A DNA stretch of 64,000 bases from Haloarchaeobius sp. FL176 (GTDB lineage Archaea; Halobacteriota; Halobacteria; Halobacteriales; Natrialbaceae): NCBI RefSeq assembly GCF_024609245.1, contig NZ_JANJYH010000004.1:353248-417247 (forward strand), given 5' to 3'. Below, piece by piece: positions 18,114-27,004 of this stretch. The number at the start of each line of letters is the position of its first letter. The stretch's first letter is position 1. The notes beneath the pieces were generated by a model. It saw only the letters and a program-made list of their open reading frames with translations, was not told the DNA's origin and searched no databases. The position numbers were made by a program, and so were the translations under genes.

Positions 18114-18200
18114 TATGGAAATCTGTCTCCGACAGATTTCACATAGCCTTGGCCGAGGCCCCCTCGGCCGTGCGATGAGATTTCTCGTTCCTCGAAATCT
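18114..18200 (-). terminator. Three tandem hairpins at the thermosome 3' end
   Basis: Reading away from the thermosome stop codon there are three inverted repeats: AGATTTC/GAAATCT (18178-18184, 18194-18200, overlapping the stop); GGCCGAGG/CCTCGGCC with a CCC loop (18151-18169); and GAAATCTGTC/GACAGATTTC with a 3-nt loop (18118-18140), extended by TATG/CATA to about 15 bp with one bulge. The first and third share the GAAATCT heptamer. They probably end transcription or protect the 3' end of this highly expressed mRNA. Confidence 0.6.
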
Positions 18201-19890
18201 ACATCGCGCCGCCCATGCCGCCCATACCGCCCATGCCGCCCATACCGCCGCCCATGCCGCCGCCTGCGGGCGGGCCGCCGGCGTCGCCGCCGTCGTCGGG
18301 GTCGACCTGACCGCCGGAGAGGTCGCCCGCGGCGATGACGTCGTCGATGCGAAGGAGCATGACGGCCGCCTCGGTGGCGCTCTCGATGGCCTGAGTCTTC
18401 ACGCGGAGCGGCTCGACGACACCCTCGTCCTCCATGTCGATGACGTCGCCGGTGTAGGCGTCGAGACCGGCCGCGTACTCGCCGCCGTCGTGGCGCGAGC
18501 GGAGTTCGACGAGGCTGTCGATGGAGTCGAGACCCGCGTTCTCGGCGAGCGTGCGCGGGATGACCTCGAGTGCGTCGGCGAAGGCCTCGACGGCCAGCTG
18601 CTCGCGGCCGCCGACGGAGTCGGCGAAGTCACGGAGCTGGAGTGCGACGTCGACCTCGGGTGCGCCGCCACCGGGGAGGACGGTGCCGTCCTCGATGGTC
18701 GCGCGGACGACGCCGAGCGAGTCGTCGATTGCGCGCTCGACCTCGTCGACGACGTGCTCGGTGCCGCCGCGGAGGAGGAGCGTGACGGACTTGGCGTCCT
18801 CGACGTCCTCGATGAGGATCTGCTCGTCGCCACCGACGTCCTGCTGGCTGATGCGGCCGGCGAAGCCGAGGTCGTCCTCTTCGATGTCGTCGACGTTGGC
18901 GACGACGCGGGCGCCGGTCGCGCGTGCGATGCGCTTCGCGTCGGAGTCCTTGACGCGGCGGATCGCGAGGATGCCCTCCTGGGCGAGGTAGTGCTGGGCC
19001 ATGTCGTCGATGCCGTCGTCGACGAAGACGGCGTCAGTGCCGGCCTCGACGAGCGTGTCGACCATCTCCTTGAGCTGCTTCTCCTCCTGGTCGAGGAACT
19101 GCTGGAGCTGGTCGGGGTCCGTGACGTTGACCTCGGCGTCGATCTCGGTCTCGCGGACCTCGAGTGCGTCGTCGATGACGGCGACGTTCGCGTCCTCGAC
19201 GAAGAACGGCATGTTGTCGTGTGCGCGGACCTTGTCGAGGAGGACGCCGTCCACGAGCTCGGAGTCGTCGACCGAGCCGCCGACGATCTTCTCGATCTTG
19301 ATGTTCTCGGCGTCGATTCCTTCCTCGTCCTGAACGGAGAGGACGGCGTCGACGACGAGTTCGGCGAGGAGCTCCTTCGAGGACTCCGCGCCCTTGCCGG
19401 TCATCGCGGTCGCGGCGATCTGCTCGAGGTAGTCGCGGTCGTCATCGTCGACGTCGATGGCGGCGTCCTCGAGAAGTTCCTTGGCCTTCTCCGCGGCCTG
19501 ACGGTAGCCGTTCGCGACGGTCGTCGCGTGGACGTCCTGCTCGAGGAGGTCCTCGGCCTTCTTCAGGAGCTCACCGGAGACGACGACGGCGCTCGTCGTG
19601 CCGTCGCCGACCTCGTCCTCCTGGGTCTGGGCGACCTCGACGATCATGTTGGCCGCCGGGTGCTCGATGTCCATCTCCTTCAGGATGGTCACGCCGTCGT
19701 TCGTGACGACGACGCCGCCCGTCGAGTCGACGAGCATCTTGTCCATTCCTTTCGGACCGAGTGTGGTGCGTACGGACTCGGCGACGGCCTTCCCGGCCGT
19801 GATGTTCATCGACTGCGCGTCCTTACCGGACGTTCGCTGACTGTCCTCGGAGAGAACGATGAGGGGCTGATTACCCATTTGCTGAGCCAT
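18199..19890 (-). CDS. Thermosome subunit (group II chaperonin)
   Basis: This subunit of the archaeal CCT-like double-ring chaperonin folds proteins using ATP. The 563-residue protein has the ATPase signatures [38 protein letters not shown] and [15 protein letters not shown], an apical domain in the middle, and a C-terminal Gly-Gly-Met repeat tail ([13 protein letters not shown]). The start ATG at 19890 begins [14 protein letters not shown] strong TATA box (TTTATATA) lies 28-35 nt upstream. The frame is open further upstream but crosses that promoter. Confidence 0.97.
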   Translation of the reverse strand: MAQQMGNQPLIVLSEDSQRTSGKDAQSMNITAGKAVAESVRTTLGPKGMDKMLVDSTGGVVVTNDGVTILKEMDIEHPAANMIVEVAQTQEDEVGDGTTSAVVVSGELLKKAEDLLEQDVHATTVANGYRQAAEKAKELLEDAAIDVDDDDRDYLEQIAATAMTGKGAESSKELLAELVVDAVLSVQDEEGIDAENIKIEKIVGGSVDDSELVDGVLLDKVRAHDNMPFFVEDANVAVIDDALEVRETEIDAEVNVTDPDQLQQFLDQEEKQLKEMVDTLVEAGTDAVFVDDGIDDMAQHYLAQEGILAIRRVKDSDAKRIARATGARVVANVDDIEEDDLGFAGRISQQDVGGDEQILIEDVEDAKSVTLLLRGGTEHVVDEVERAIDDSLGVVRATIEDGTVLPGGGAPEVDVALQLRDFADSVGGREQLAVEAFADALEVIPRTLAENAGLDSIDSLVELRSRHDGGEYAAGLDAYTGDVIDMEDEGVVEPLRVKTQAIESATEAAVMLLRIDDVIAAGDLSGGQVDPDDGGDAGGPPAGGGMGGGMGGMGGMGGMGGAM

Positions 19891-19917
19891 GGTCGTCTGA
19901 ATGATTGATTGGCATTC

Positions 19918-19925
19918 TATATAAA
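19918..19925 (-). promoter_or_regulatory. TATA box of the thermosome gene
   Basis: On the minus strand this reads TTTATATA, an ideal haloarchaeal TATA box, 28-35 nt before the start codon. A second near-identical box lies 80 nt farther upstream (about 19999-20008), where TTTATATA reads on the plus strand. Confidence 0.7.
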
Positions 19926-20083
19926 CCTTTTGTTGACTGTTCTCAAAACCGCAAGACTCCACCCTCTAAAGGATTGGTAAACGTTGTCATGGCTGGTGGT
20001 TTATATACCCAATCGGCGGAGGAGAGACGCCTCGCTCGCCACTGTCGAGACCGAAGAAACGGTCGGTGACCGTCGTCGCTGCC

Positions 20084-20641
20084 CTACGTCCCGCCGGGGT
20101 ACCGGTGGTAGTCCATCCCCTTGCGCTTCAGCTCGTTGTGCTTGCGTTCGAGGAAGGCGTACACCGAGCCGTGCGGCGCGCCGTCGAGCAGTCGCTCTGC
20201 GGCCTCGCGGACGATCTGGACCTGCTCCGGCCCGCCGATGACGCCCAGCGTCGAGCCGTAGATGACGACGCTCGAGCCCGTCAACTCCTCCATCAACTCT
20301 CTGGTCCGGCCGTCCTCGCCGATGAGGCGACCCTTCTTTCGCTTGCGGTCGCGCTTGTTGCGCGCCGCCGCGTCGATGTCGATGAGGTCGAACATCCGCA
20401 TCTCGTCGTCGAGTAACGTCAACGCGTCCTCCGGTGGGAAGCCGCGACCGATCGCCTGGACGATGTCGGGCCCCTTCAGCGCGTCCACGGGGTCCCCGAC
20501 CTGCTCGATTGCGACGGAGCCGTTCTCCGAGTCGATGTCCAGTCGGACACCGGCCCGGTTCTCGATCCGTCGCATCGTCTCACCGCCCTCGCCGATCAGC
20601 ACGCCGATGCGGTCCTGCGGAATCTTCACGTGCTGCTGCAT
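20084..20641 (-). CDS. KH-domain RNA-binding protein (archaeal Pno1/Dim2-like)
   Basis: This 185-residue protein has two KH-type RNA-binding domains: residues 1-75 with IGVLIGEGGETMRRIENRAG, and 95-165 with KKGRLIGEDGRTRELMEELT. It matches the archaeal relatives of Pno1/Dim2, which help small-subunit rRNA maturation. In many archaea the gene sits beside rio1 and eIF1A, but here it is alone. A TATA-like CTTAAACAC lies near 20665-20672. Confidence 0.85.
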   Translation of the reverse strand: MQQHVKIPQDRIGVLIGEGGETMRRIENRAGVRLDIDSENGSVAIEQVGDPVDALKGPDIVQAIGRGFPPEDALTLLDDEMRMFDLIDIDAAARNKRDRKRKKGRLIGEDGRTRELMEELTGSSVVIYGSTLGVIGGPEQVQIVREAAERLLDGAPHGSVYAFLERKHNELKRKGMDYHRYPGGT

Positions 20642-20768
20642 AGAACGGCGTAGCACGCGGACGTGTTTAAGACTTCGGCAGTGGACGTTTCGCGTGTCTC
20701 GGCTGTTCTCTGGAGTAGTCGGTTCTTGTTCCGGGTTCGGTGATGACGATACCCGAAAACTCGACTCT

Positions 20769-20862
20769 CTCGTGGGCTCGAGACCACGAGCGAGCGGCCT
20801 CTCGGTCATAGACACCGGCAGCGCAGTCAGCGACCGAAGGACAGTTGGGTCTAGGGCACCCA
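20769..20862. promoter_or_regulatory. Two inverted repeats upstream of sufS
   Basis: CTCGTGG (20769-20775) pairs with CCACGAG (20784-20790) across 8 nt. TGGGT and ACCCA flank CTAGGGC at about 20846-20862, only 10 nt from the sufS start. No convincing TATA box is visible. They could be operators for iron- or sulfur-responsive control, but this rests only on position and symmetry. Confidence 0.35.
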
Positions 20863-20872
20863 AAACAACGTA

Positions 20873-22120
20873 ATGAGCACGCAGGACATCGAGCCACTCG
20901 ACGTCGAGCGTATCCGCGAGGACTTCCCGGTCCTCGAGCGGACGGTCGGCGACGACGTCCCGCTGGTCTACCTGGACAACGGGGCGACGAGCCAGACGCC
21001 GGAGCAGGTCGTCGAGAGCATCGTCGACTACTACTACGGCTACAACGCGAACGTCCACCGCGGGGTGCACCAGCTGAGCCAGGAGGCCTCCATCGCGTAC
21101 GAGGAGGCCCACGACCGCGTCGCGGAGTTCATCGGTGCCGACGGTCGCGAGGAGATCGTCTTCACGAAGAACACGACGGAGGCGATGAACCTCGTCGCGT
21201 ACGCCTGGGGGCTGGCGGAACTGGGCCCGGGCGACGAGGTCGTCCTCACGGAGATGGAGCACCACGCCTCGCTGGTCACCTGGCAGCAGGTCGCCAAGCG
21301 CACCGGTGCGACGGTGAAGTACATCCCCATCGACGAGGACGGCATGCTGGACATGGACGCGGCGGCCGAGCTCGTCACCGACGACACGAAGATGGTCAGC
21401 GCGGTCCACGTCTCGAACACGCTCGGGACCGTCAACCCCGTCTCCGAGCTCGCCGACCTCGCGCACGAACACGACGCCTACGCGTTCATCGACGGCGCGC
21501 AGGCGGTGCCGACCCGACCGGTCGACGTGGGCGACATCGACGCCGACTTCTACGCCTTCTCGGGGCACAAGATGGCCGGCCCGACCGGTATCGGCGTGCT
21601 CTACGGCAAGGAGCACATCCTCGAGGCGATGCAGCCGTACCTCTACGGCGGCGACATGATACGGAAGGTCACGTTCGAGGACTCGACGTGGAACGACCTG
21701 CCCTGGAAGTTCGAGGCGGGCACGCCGCTCATCGCACAGGCCATCGGCCTCGACGCGGCCATCGACTACCTCGAAGACATCGGGATGGAGCGGGTGCAGC
21801 GCCACGAGGAGCGCCTCTCGCGCTACGCCTACGAGCAGCTGAGCGAGTTCGACGACGTGGAGATATTCGGCCCGTCGCCGGACCAGGGTCGCGGCGGGCT
21901 CGTCGCGTTCAACGTCGGGAGCGTCCACGCCCACGACCTCGCGAGCATCGTCAACGACTACGGCGTCGCCATCCGCGCCGGCGACCACTGCACCCAGCCG
22001 CTACACGACAAGCTCGGCGTCGCCGCTTCAGCCCGCGCGTCGTTCTACATCTACAACACCGAAGCCGAGATCGACACCCTCGTCGACGCCATCGACGACG
22101 CGCGGGAGCTGTTCGCGTAG
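20873..22120 (+). CDS. sufS: SufS-type cysteine desulfurase
   Basis: This PLP enzyme removes sulfur from cysteine and holds it as a persulfide for Fe-S cluster and other sulfur synthesis. The 415-residue protein has the group II layout: LDNGATSQTPEQVV, ANVHRGVHQLSQEA, PLP lysine K233 in SGHKMAGPTG, and active-site cysteine C373 in GDHCTQPL. The likely acceptor SufU is encoded 2.3 kb downstream on the same strand. SufBCD are not in the window. Confidence 0.96.
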   Translation: MSTQDIEPLDVERIREDFPVLERTVGDDVPLVYLDNGATSQTPEQVVESIVDYYYGYNANVHRGVHQLSQEASIAYEEAHDRVAEFIGADGREEIVFTKNTTEAMNLVAYAWGLAELGPGDEVVLTEMEHHASLVTWQQVAKRTGATVKYIPIDEDGMLDMDAAAELVTDDTKMVSAVHVSNTLGTVNPVSELADLAHEHDAYAFIDGAQAVPTRPVDVGDIDADFYAFSGHKMAGPTGIGVLYGKEHILEAMQPYLYGGDMIRKVTFEDSTWNDLPWKFEAGTPLIAQAIGLDAAIDYLEDIGMERVQRHEERLSRYAYEQLSEFDDVEIFGPSPDQGRGGLVAFNVGSVHAHDLASIVNDYGVAIRAGDHCTQPLHDKLGVAASARASFYIYNTEAEIDTLVDAIDDARELFA

Positions 22121-22160
22121 CTCCGAACCGTTTTTCCAACTGGCATCGGTGCCGGAACCC

Positions 22161-22796
22161 ATGGACATCCCCGCCCTCCGCGAACGCGCCGAGACGTACT
22201 TCGGCGGGCTCGCTCCGACGCACGACTGGCACCACGTCGAGCGCGTGGTCGAGAACGCCGAGACGCTCGCCGGCCGCACCGACCGGGCGGTCGACGAGGA
22301 CGTGCTCCTGGGTGCTGCCTGGCTCCACGACATCGGGCGCAAGCGCGAGAGCGACGGCGAGATAGCGGACCACGCCGAGTGGGGTGCCGCGGAGGCCCGA
22401 CGCATCCTCGAGACGCAGGGGGTCGACCCGGCGACCGTCGACGCCGTCGCGCACTGCATCCGCGCCCACCGGTTCTCGAACGACGTCGAGCCAGAGAGCC
22501 GCGAGGCGAAGCTGCTCTCCGACGCGGACAACCTCGACGCCATCGGCGCTGTCGGGCTCGCCCGGACGTTCGCCTACGCCGGGGAGCATGGCCGGACCCT
22601 CCACGACCCGACGCTCCCGCCCGAGGCCGACGACTCGCCCGCCGGCGAGACGTCGTTCAACCACGTCCACAAGAAGCTACTCCGTATCAGGGACCGGATG
22701 TACACGGATGCCGGTCGGGCGCTGGCGGCCGACCGCCACGCCTTCCTCGAGACGTTCGTCGAGCAGTTCGAGGGGGAGGTCGCCGGCGAACGCTGA
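22161..22796 (+). CDS. HD-domain phosphohydrolase
   Basis: This is a 211-residue metal-dependent HD superfamily protein. Metal ligands are visible in DWHHVERVV, the HD pair in WLHDIGRKR, HCIRAHRFS and SDADNLDAIGAVG. Relatives include YedJ/YfbR-like nucleotidases and uncharacterised hydrolases; the substrate is unknown. It begins 40 nt after sufS and may share its transcript. I chose the ATG at 22161 over an in-frame GTG at 22149. Confidence 0.85.
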   Translation: MDIPALRERAETYFGGLAPTHDWHHVERVVENAETLAGRTDRAVDEDVLLGAAWLHDIGRKRESDGEIADHAEWGAAEARRILETQGVDPATVDAVAHCIRAHRFSNDVEPESREAKLLSDADNLDAIGAVGLARTFAYAGEHGRTLHDPTLPPEADDSPAGETSFNHVHKKLLRIRDRMYTDAGRALAADRHAFLETFVEQFEGEVAGER

Positions 22797-22815
22797 GCCC
22801 GCCACCCCACCTCGG

Positions 22816-24336
22816 CTACTTCCCGTCCCGCCGTCGCCGTCGTCTCGCCAGCCCGGCGGCCGCGCCGACGCCCGCGAGCGCGGCGAGCACGCCGAAGCCG
22901 GGCGAGCCGCCGTCGTTGCTCTCGGTCGTGGCGTCGTTTCCGGCCGCCGTGGTCCGTCCCGACGTGCCACCCTCGCCGCTGCCGGAATCCGGCGGCCGTG
23001 TGGTCGACACGTCGGAGCCGCGCTGGCCCGGGACCGGCCGGGGGTCCATCGTCGGGGCGGGCTCGCCGTCGCTCTCGGGTTCGGGGAACAGCAGCAGACG
23101 GGCACCAACGCCCTGCTGGCGCTCCTCGCGGCTGTTCCCGGGGTTCTGGTAACTCACGCCGAGGAACCCCTCGTGGAACGGCTTGGCTGTCCAGAACACC
23201 GCGGTCTCGTCGTCGCGCCAGCCGACGAGGAGCCGTGGTGCAGCCGGGTCGGCCACGTCGTACACTCGGACGCCACCGCCGTACCAGGAGGTGTAGAGCC
23301 GGTCGCCGCGGACGCCGAAGTTGTGCGAGGTCGCGCCGTCGTTGTTCTCTGGCGGTGCGAGGATGGTCTCGCGGGCCGGCTCGTCGCCCATCGACCAGAG
23401 CTCGATGCCGCCCGGGCCGCCGTCGTGCTCGGACGTGTCCTCGCGGTCCCAGGCCTCCTTGCCGACGTACAGCGCCGAGCCGTCGGCACTTGGCTGGACG
23501 TAGTGGGCGTTGCCGGGCAGCTCGATGAACTCGGACGTGAAGCCGTCGCCGACGTCGGCGAGGTACTCGGCGGAGTGCTCGCCGAGCTTCGTCGTCGCAG
23601 TCGGGTTTGCGGGGTCACTCACGTCGACGGCCCACGTACCGGCGTCCCAGTAGGCGACGTAGAGCGTGTCGTCTTGCACGTACACGTCGTGGCACGAGAG
23701 GGAGTTCCGGCCGGCGTCGCGCCACGCGTCGTTCTCGTCGACGGCGGACCACTCGCCGACCTGTTCGGGGGAGTCGCCGGTCACGTCGTAGATCATCGTC
23801 GGCTCGTTCGGCACGCCGCTGCCGGTGAGGTAGGCGTGCGTGCCGTCGAAGAAGCAGTTGTGGATGCCGTGGTTCGTCGGCTGGAAGGCGAGTCGCTCCG
23901 GGTCTGCGGGGTCGCTCACGTCGTAGAGGAAGAACCCGGCGAACTCGCCGCGGCCGCCGGCGTTCGGCCCGGCGACGACGAGCCGGTCGTCGGCGTACTT
24001 CACGTCGTAGATTCGCTGCATCGGCCCCTCTCCGTCGTGGGTGAGCTCGCGCTCCTCGGCGAGGACTGTGGGGTTCGCGGGGTCGCTCACGTCGACGGTC
24101 GCGAAGCCGTCGCGCGTCGCCGCGAAGACGGTCTCTCCGTCCTCGCTCACGACGGCCTCGCAGACGCCTTCGATGGCCAGCTCCGCGGTCGGTTCGAGCG
24201 GCGTCGCCTGCCCGGTCGATCGCGACGCGGTCACGGTCGTCCCGGCGACACCGGCGGCGGCGGCGCCCGCCAGGCCGGCGAGGACGCCACGACGGTAGAC
24301 GCGGTCGGAGGAGTGGTCAGTCGGGTACGGGACCAT
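22816..24336 (-). CDS. Secreted LVIVD-repeat beta-propeller protein with PGF-CTERM
   Basis: This 506-residue exported protein begins with a twin-arginine signal (YRRGVLAGLAGAAAAGVAGT). It carries repeated VDVSDPANPT-type motifs, the LVIVD repeat that folds as a beta-propeller (about residues 50-400). A Ser/Thr/Gly-rich linker follows, then a C-terminal GGSPGFGVLAALAGVGAAAG helix with a poly-Arg end. That is the PGF-CTERM signal processed by archaeosortase A, so the protein should be anchored at the cell surface. Ligand and role are unknown. It lies antisense to and between the HD gene and sufU. Confidence 0.88.
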   Translation of the reverse strand: MVPYPTDHSSDRVYRRGVLAGLAGAAAAGVAGTTVTASRSTGQATPLEPTAELAIEGVCEAVVSEDGETVFAATRDGFATVDVSDPANPTVLAEERELTHDGEGPMQRIYDVKYADDRLVVAGPNAGGRGEFAGFFLYDVSDPADPERLAFQPTNHGIHNCFFDGTHAYLTGSGVPNEPTMIYDVTGDSPEQVGEWSAVDENDAWRDAGRNSLSCHDVYVQDDTLYVAYWDAGTWAVDVSDPANPTATTKLGEHSAEYLADVGDGFTSEFIELPGNAHYVQPSADGSALYVGKEAWDREDTSEHDGGPGGIELWSMGDEPARETILAPPENNDGATSHNFGVRGDRLYTSWYGGGVRVYDVADPAAPRLLVGWRDDETAVFWTAKPFHEGFLGVSYQNPGNSREERQQGVGARLLLFPEPESDGEPAPTMDPRPVPGQRGSDVSTTRPPDSGSGEGGTSGRTTAAGNDATTESNDGGSPGFGVLAALAGVGAAAGLARRRRRRDGK

Positions 24337-24378
24337 ACGCACACAGACGACGGACCACGCCAAGTGTGTGTCCCAGTC

Positions 24379-24394
24379 TCAAACGTGTGTTTGA
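24379..24394. promoter_or_regulatory. 16-bp palindrome between the LVIVD gene and sufU
   Basis: TCAAAC-GTGT-GTTTGA is a perfect inverted repeat with a 4-nt spacer. It sits 43 nt from the LVIVD start and 58 nt from the sufU start, so it could control either divergent gene. The regulator is not known. Confidence 0.45.
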
Positions 24395-24451
24395 CTCTTC
24401 TGCCCCGCTGCGGAACCCTTTTGCACCAAACTCCCCTATCCTCGGACAACA

Positions 24452-24880
24452 ATGGGACCAGGCTCGGACATGTACCGACAGCAGATCCTCGACCACTACA
24501 AGAACCCCCGGAACTACGGGGAGATCGAGGATGCGACGTTCTCGCACGTCGGCGAGAACCCGATGTGCGGCGACGAGATACGCATCGACGTGAAGCTCGA
24601 GGACGATGAGGAGACCATCGCGGGCGCGGCCTTCCGCGGCGACGGCTGTGCGATCTCGCAGGCCGCCGCGAGCATGTTCTCACAGGAGCTCCGCGGAAAG
24701 ACCCTCGACGAGCTCGCCGAGATGGACCGGGACGACATAATCGACATGCTCGGCGTCGATATCTCGCCGATGCGTGTCAAGTGTGCGGTGCTCGCGGAGA
24801 AAGTGGCACAGGACGGTGCGGACATCTACCGCGGCGAACTCGACCTGGAGAAGACGACGACGGAAGACGAAGACGAGTGA
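24452..24880 (+). CDS. sufU: SufU/IscU-type Fe-S scaffold or sulfur acceptor
   Basis: This 142-residue protein accepts sulfur from SufS and delivers it to cluster assembly. The three conserved cysteines are C39 (NPMCGDEI), C66 (GDGCAISQ) and C111 (MRVKCAVL), with D41 next to the first: the SufU zinc/cluster site. The opening MYRQQILDHYKNPRNYG is diagnostic. The C-terminus is an acidic tail. A second ATG at 24470 is possible, but the first fits the family. Confidence 0.95.
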   Translation: MGPGSDMYRQQILDHYKNPRNYGEIEDATFSHVGENPMCGDEIRIDVKLEDDEETIAGAAFRGDGCAISQAAASMFSQELRGKTLDELAEMDRDDIIDMLGVDISPMRVKCAVLAEKVAQDGADIYRGELDLEKTTTEDEDE

Positions 24881-24934
24881 GCGGCGCTCCCGTGTCGTCG
24901 CGGCAACGCGTATCGGCGACTGCAGGACTCGTTC

Positions 24935-25543
24935 TCACGCGGACCCGAGTGCCCGTGCGATAGCGACCAGGTAGCCCAGCCCGCGCTTCACCTCGGGGTC
25001 CCGCGTCGCCTTCACGAGCCCGAGCGCGCCGACTGGTTCGGGCTCCTCGGTGCTTGCGTCGCCGACTGCGTCCAGCACCCGCTCCAGTCCGCGCGCGGTG
25101 TCCGGGTCGGCGGCGGTGTCGGCGAGCTCGCCCAGGCCGGTGCCAGTACCGGCGAGGCGCATCACCATCTTGTCGTCGAGCGCCCCGTTCGCGAGCGCCA
25201 GCAGGTCCGACAGCGCGGCGAGGTCGTCGAGCGTGCCGTTGCGCTGGAGCTCCGCGACCGTCGTCATCGCGTCGGCGAGTTCGTCGCCGTCGCGGCCGAC
25301 GGCCTCGGCGAGCCGGACGGTCTCGTCGGTCGCCATCGCGTCGGCTGACTCGGCCAGCGTCGAGCCGGTGCTGGTGAGGCGGGTCACCATCTCGTCGTCG
25401 AGTGCGCTCGTCCCGAGTTCGAGCACGTCGAGCAGCTCGTTCACCCGGTCGAGCCGGGCGACGAACTCGGCGACCGCCTCCGGGTTCTCCTCGATCGCCT
25501 CGGTAAGCGGCTCCGGCTCGAACTCCTGTGGTGATTCTGCCAT
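24935..25543 (-). CDS. DUF1641 protein with an internal repeat
   Basis: This 202-residue acidic, helical protein of the DUF1641 family is last in the SQR operon. DUF1641 proteins often sit with sulfide:quinone oxidoreductases or formate dehydrogenases, but their activity is unknown. Residues 47-83 and 121-161 are two copies of one motif (SALDDEMVTRLTSTGSTLAE and GALDDKMVMRLAGTGTGLGE). The ATG at 25543 was preferred because it is preceded by GAGGTGA at the SQR stop codon. The GTG at 25552 is an alternative. Confidence 0.88.
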   Translation of the reverse strand: MAESPQEFEPEPLTEAIEENPEAVAEFVARLDRVNELLDVLELGTSALDDEMVTRLTSTGSTLAESADAMATDETVRLAEAVGRDGDELADAMTTVAELQRNGTLDDLAALSDLLALANGALDDKMVMRLAGTGTGLGELADTAADPDTARGLERVLDAVGDASTEEPEPVGALGLVKATRDPEVKRGLGYLVAIARALGSA

Positions 25544-25553
25544 GGGTGTCACC

Positions 25554-26696
25554 TCAGAGCAGTCCCCTGGCGGTCAGCCAGTAGGACTCGTTGTATGCGA
25601 GCTTCGCCCAGTGGACGGGACGTGACTCGTCGCGCGGGTCGGGCGAGTGCTCGTAGTCGAACTCGACGAACGTCGCCTCGTCCATGCCCGCCTCGATGAA
25701 GCAGACGGTCTTCCCGTCGAACGTGGCGGTCGGGAGCTGGCCGCGGACCTCGCTGGCGATGCGGTCCGCGACGACGTCGGCCTCGTAGTGGGCGACGGAG
25801 CCGGCCTTGCTGGTCGGCACGTCGGCGGCGTCACCCATCGCGTACACGTCCTCGGCGTGGTCGGCTTCGAGGGTGTGCCTGTCGACGGCGACCCAGCCGT
25901 CCTCGCCGAGCCCCGAGTCGGCGATCAGGTCGTCGCCCGCGTGGGGTGGGATGGCGACGAGCAGGTCGTAGTCGAGCTCCTCGCCCTCCATCGAGCTGAT
26001 GACGCCCGCCTCGGGGTCGACCGCCTCGGCGTTGAAGAACGTCTCCGTGTGGATGTCGCGCGCCTCGAACCGGGGTTCCATCCAGTTCGAGACGGACTCG
26101 AGGCCGTGCAGGCGCATAATGGGGTAGGTGTACGTGATCTCGACCTCGTCGCGGATGCCCCGCTGGCGGAACCACTCGTCGGCCATGAGCGTGAACTCGA
26201 CCGGTGCGGCCGGACACATGTGCGGGACGCCGACGACGGTCAGCACGAGGTGGCCGCCGTCGAAGTCGGCGAGCGCGTCGCGGAGCTGCTCGGCACCCTC
26301 GGCCCCGTAGAAGTGGTGGCCACCCTCGACGAGACCGGGAATCTCGTCGGGCACCAGCTTCGCGCCGGTCGCGAGGACGAGGTGGTCGTACGACAGCGTG
26401 TCGCGGCCGTCCTGTAGCTCGACAGCCTTCGCGTCGGTGTCGATGTCGACGACGCGGTTGATCTCCAGGTCGACCCGCCGGTCGACCAGGTCCGCGAGCG
26501 GCCGGACCGCGTCGTCGGTGGTCTTCTTCCCGAACGGGACGTACAGGAACGTCGGCTTGTAGACGTGGTCGGGGGAGTCGTTCACCAGCGTCACCTCGAC
26601 CTCGCCGGCTTCGACCTCGTGGTCGAGGTTCTCGACGAGCCGGTTGGCGAGTACGGTGCCGCCGGTGCCGCCCCCGACGATGACGATTCGGGTCAT
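25554..26696 (-). CDS. sqr: Sulfide:quinone oxidoreductase family flavoprotein
   Basis: This 380-residue FAD protein of the SQR family oxidises sulfide to persulfide or polysulfide and reduces membrane quinone. It has the FAD fingerprint VIVGGGTGGTVLANRL, two conserved cysteines (C161 in VPHMCPAAP, C332 in KTVCFIEAG) that could carry the persulfide, and GDAADVPTSKAGSVAHYEAD near the end. A third cysteine found in some SQR types is not seen. It lies 3 nt after TusA and 10 nt before DUF1641, with DsrE upstream, all in one orientation. Confidence 0.88.
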   Translation of the reverse strand: MTRIVIVGGGTGGTVLANRLVENLDHEVEAGEVEVTLVNDSPDHVYKPTFLYVPFGKKTTDDAVRPLADLVDRRVDLEINRVVDIDTDAKAVELQDGRDTLSYDHLVLATGAKLVPDEIPGLVEGGHHFYGAEGAEQLRDALADFDGGHLVLTVVGVPHMCPAAPVEFTLMADEWFRQRGIRDEVEITYTYPIMRLHGLESVSNWMEPRFEARDIHTETFFNAEAVDPEAGVISSMEGEELDYDLLVAIPPHAGDDLIADSGLGEDGWVAVDRHTLEADHAEDVYAMGDAADVPTSKAGSVAHYEADVVADRIASEVRGQLPTATFDGKTVCFIEAGMDEATFVEFDYEHSPDPRDESRPVHWAKLAYNESYWLTARGLL

Positions 26697-26699
26697 GGT

Positions 26700-26939
26700 T
26701 CAGGCCTTCTGGACGTAGATGCTCCAGTAGTCGTCGTGCTCGACGGTCTCGACGAGCTCGTGGCCGGCCTTCTCGACCCACTCGGGCACGTCCGTGACCG
26801 AGCCACGGTCTGAGGTCTGCAGTTTCAAGACGGTGCCGCTGTCTGCCGTCTTGACCTTCCCGATGAGGTCCATCAGGGGGCCGGGGCAGCCGGCACCGCG
26901 GGCATCGATCGTTACGTCGGCGGTGAGTTGTTCGCTCAT
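26700..26939 (-). CDS. TusA-family sulfur carrier
   Basis: This 79-residue TusA-like protein carries sulfur as a persulfide on C18 in the signature GAGCPGPLMDL. Such proteins relay sulfur between desulfurases, DsrE-type proteins and end users. It lies between DsrE and SQR, so it may take persulfide made by SQR. The start ATG at 26939 gives the normal family length. Confidence 0.92.
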   Translation of the reverse strand: MSEQLTADVTIDARGAGCPGPLMDLIGKVKTADSGTVLKLQTSDRGSVTDVPEWVEKAGHELVETVEHDDYWSIYVQKA

Positions 26940-27004
26940 TGTTGGATGTCTCGTTGTCGTGTCGTGATGTTCGGTGGGCGATGCGGCTGGCGACCGGGGC
27001 GGGC

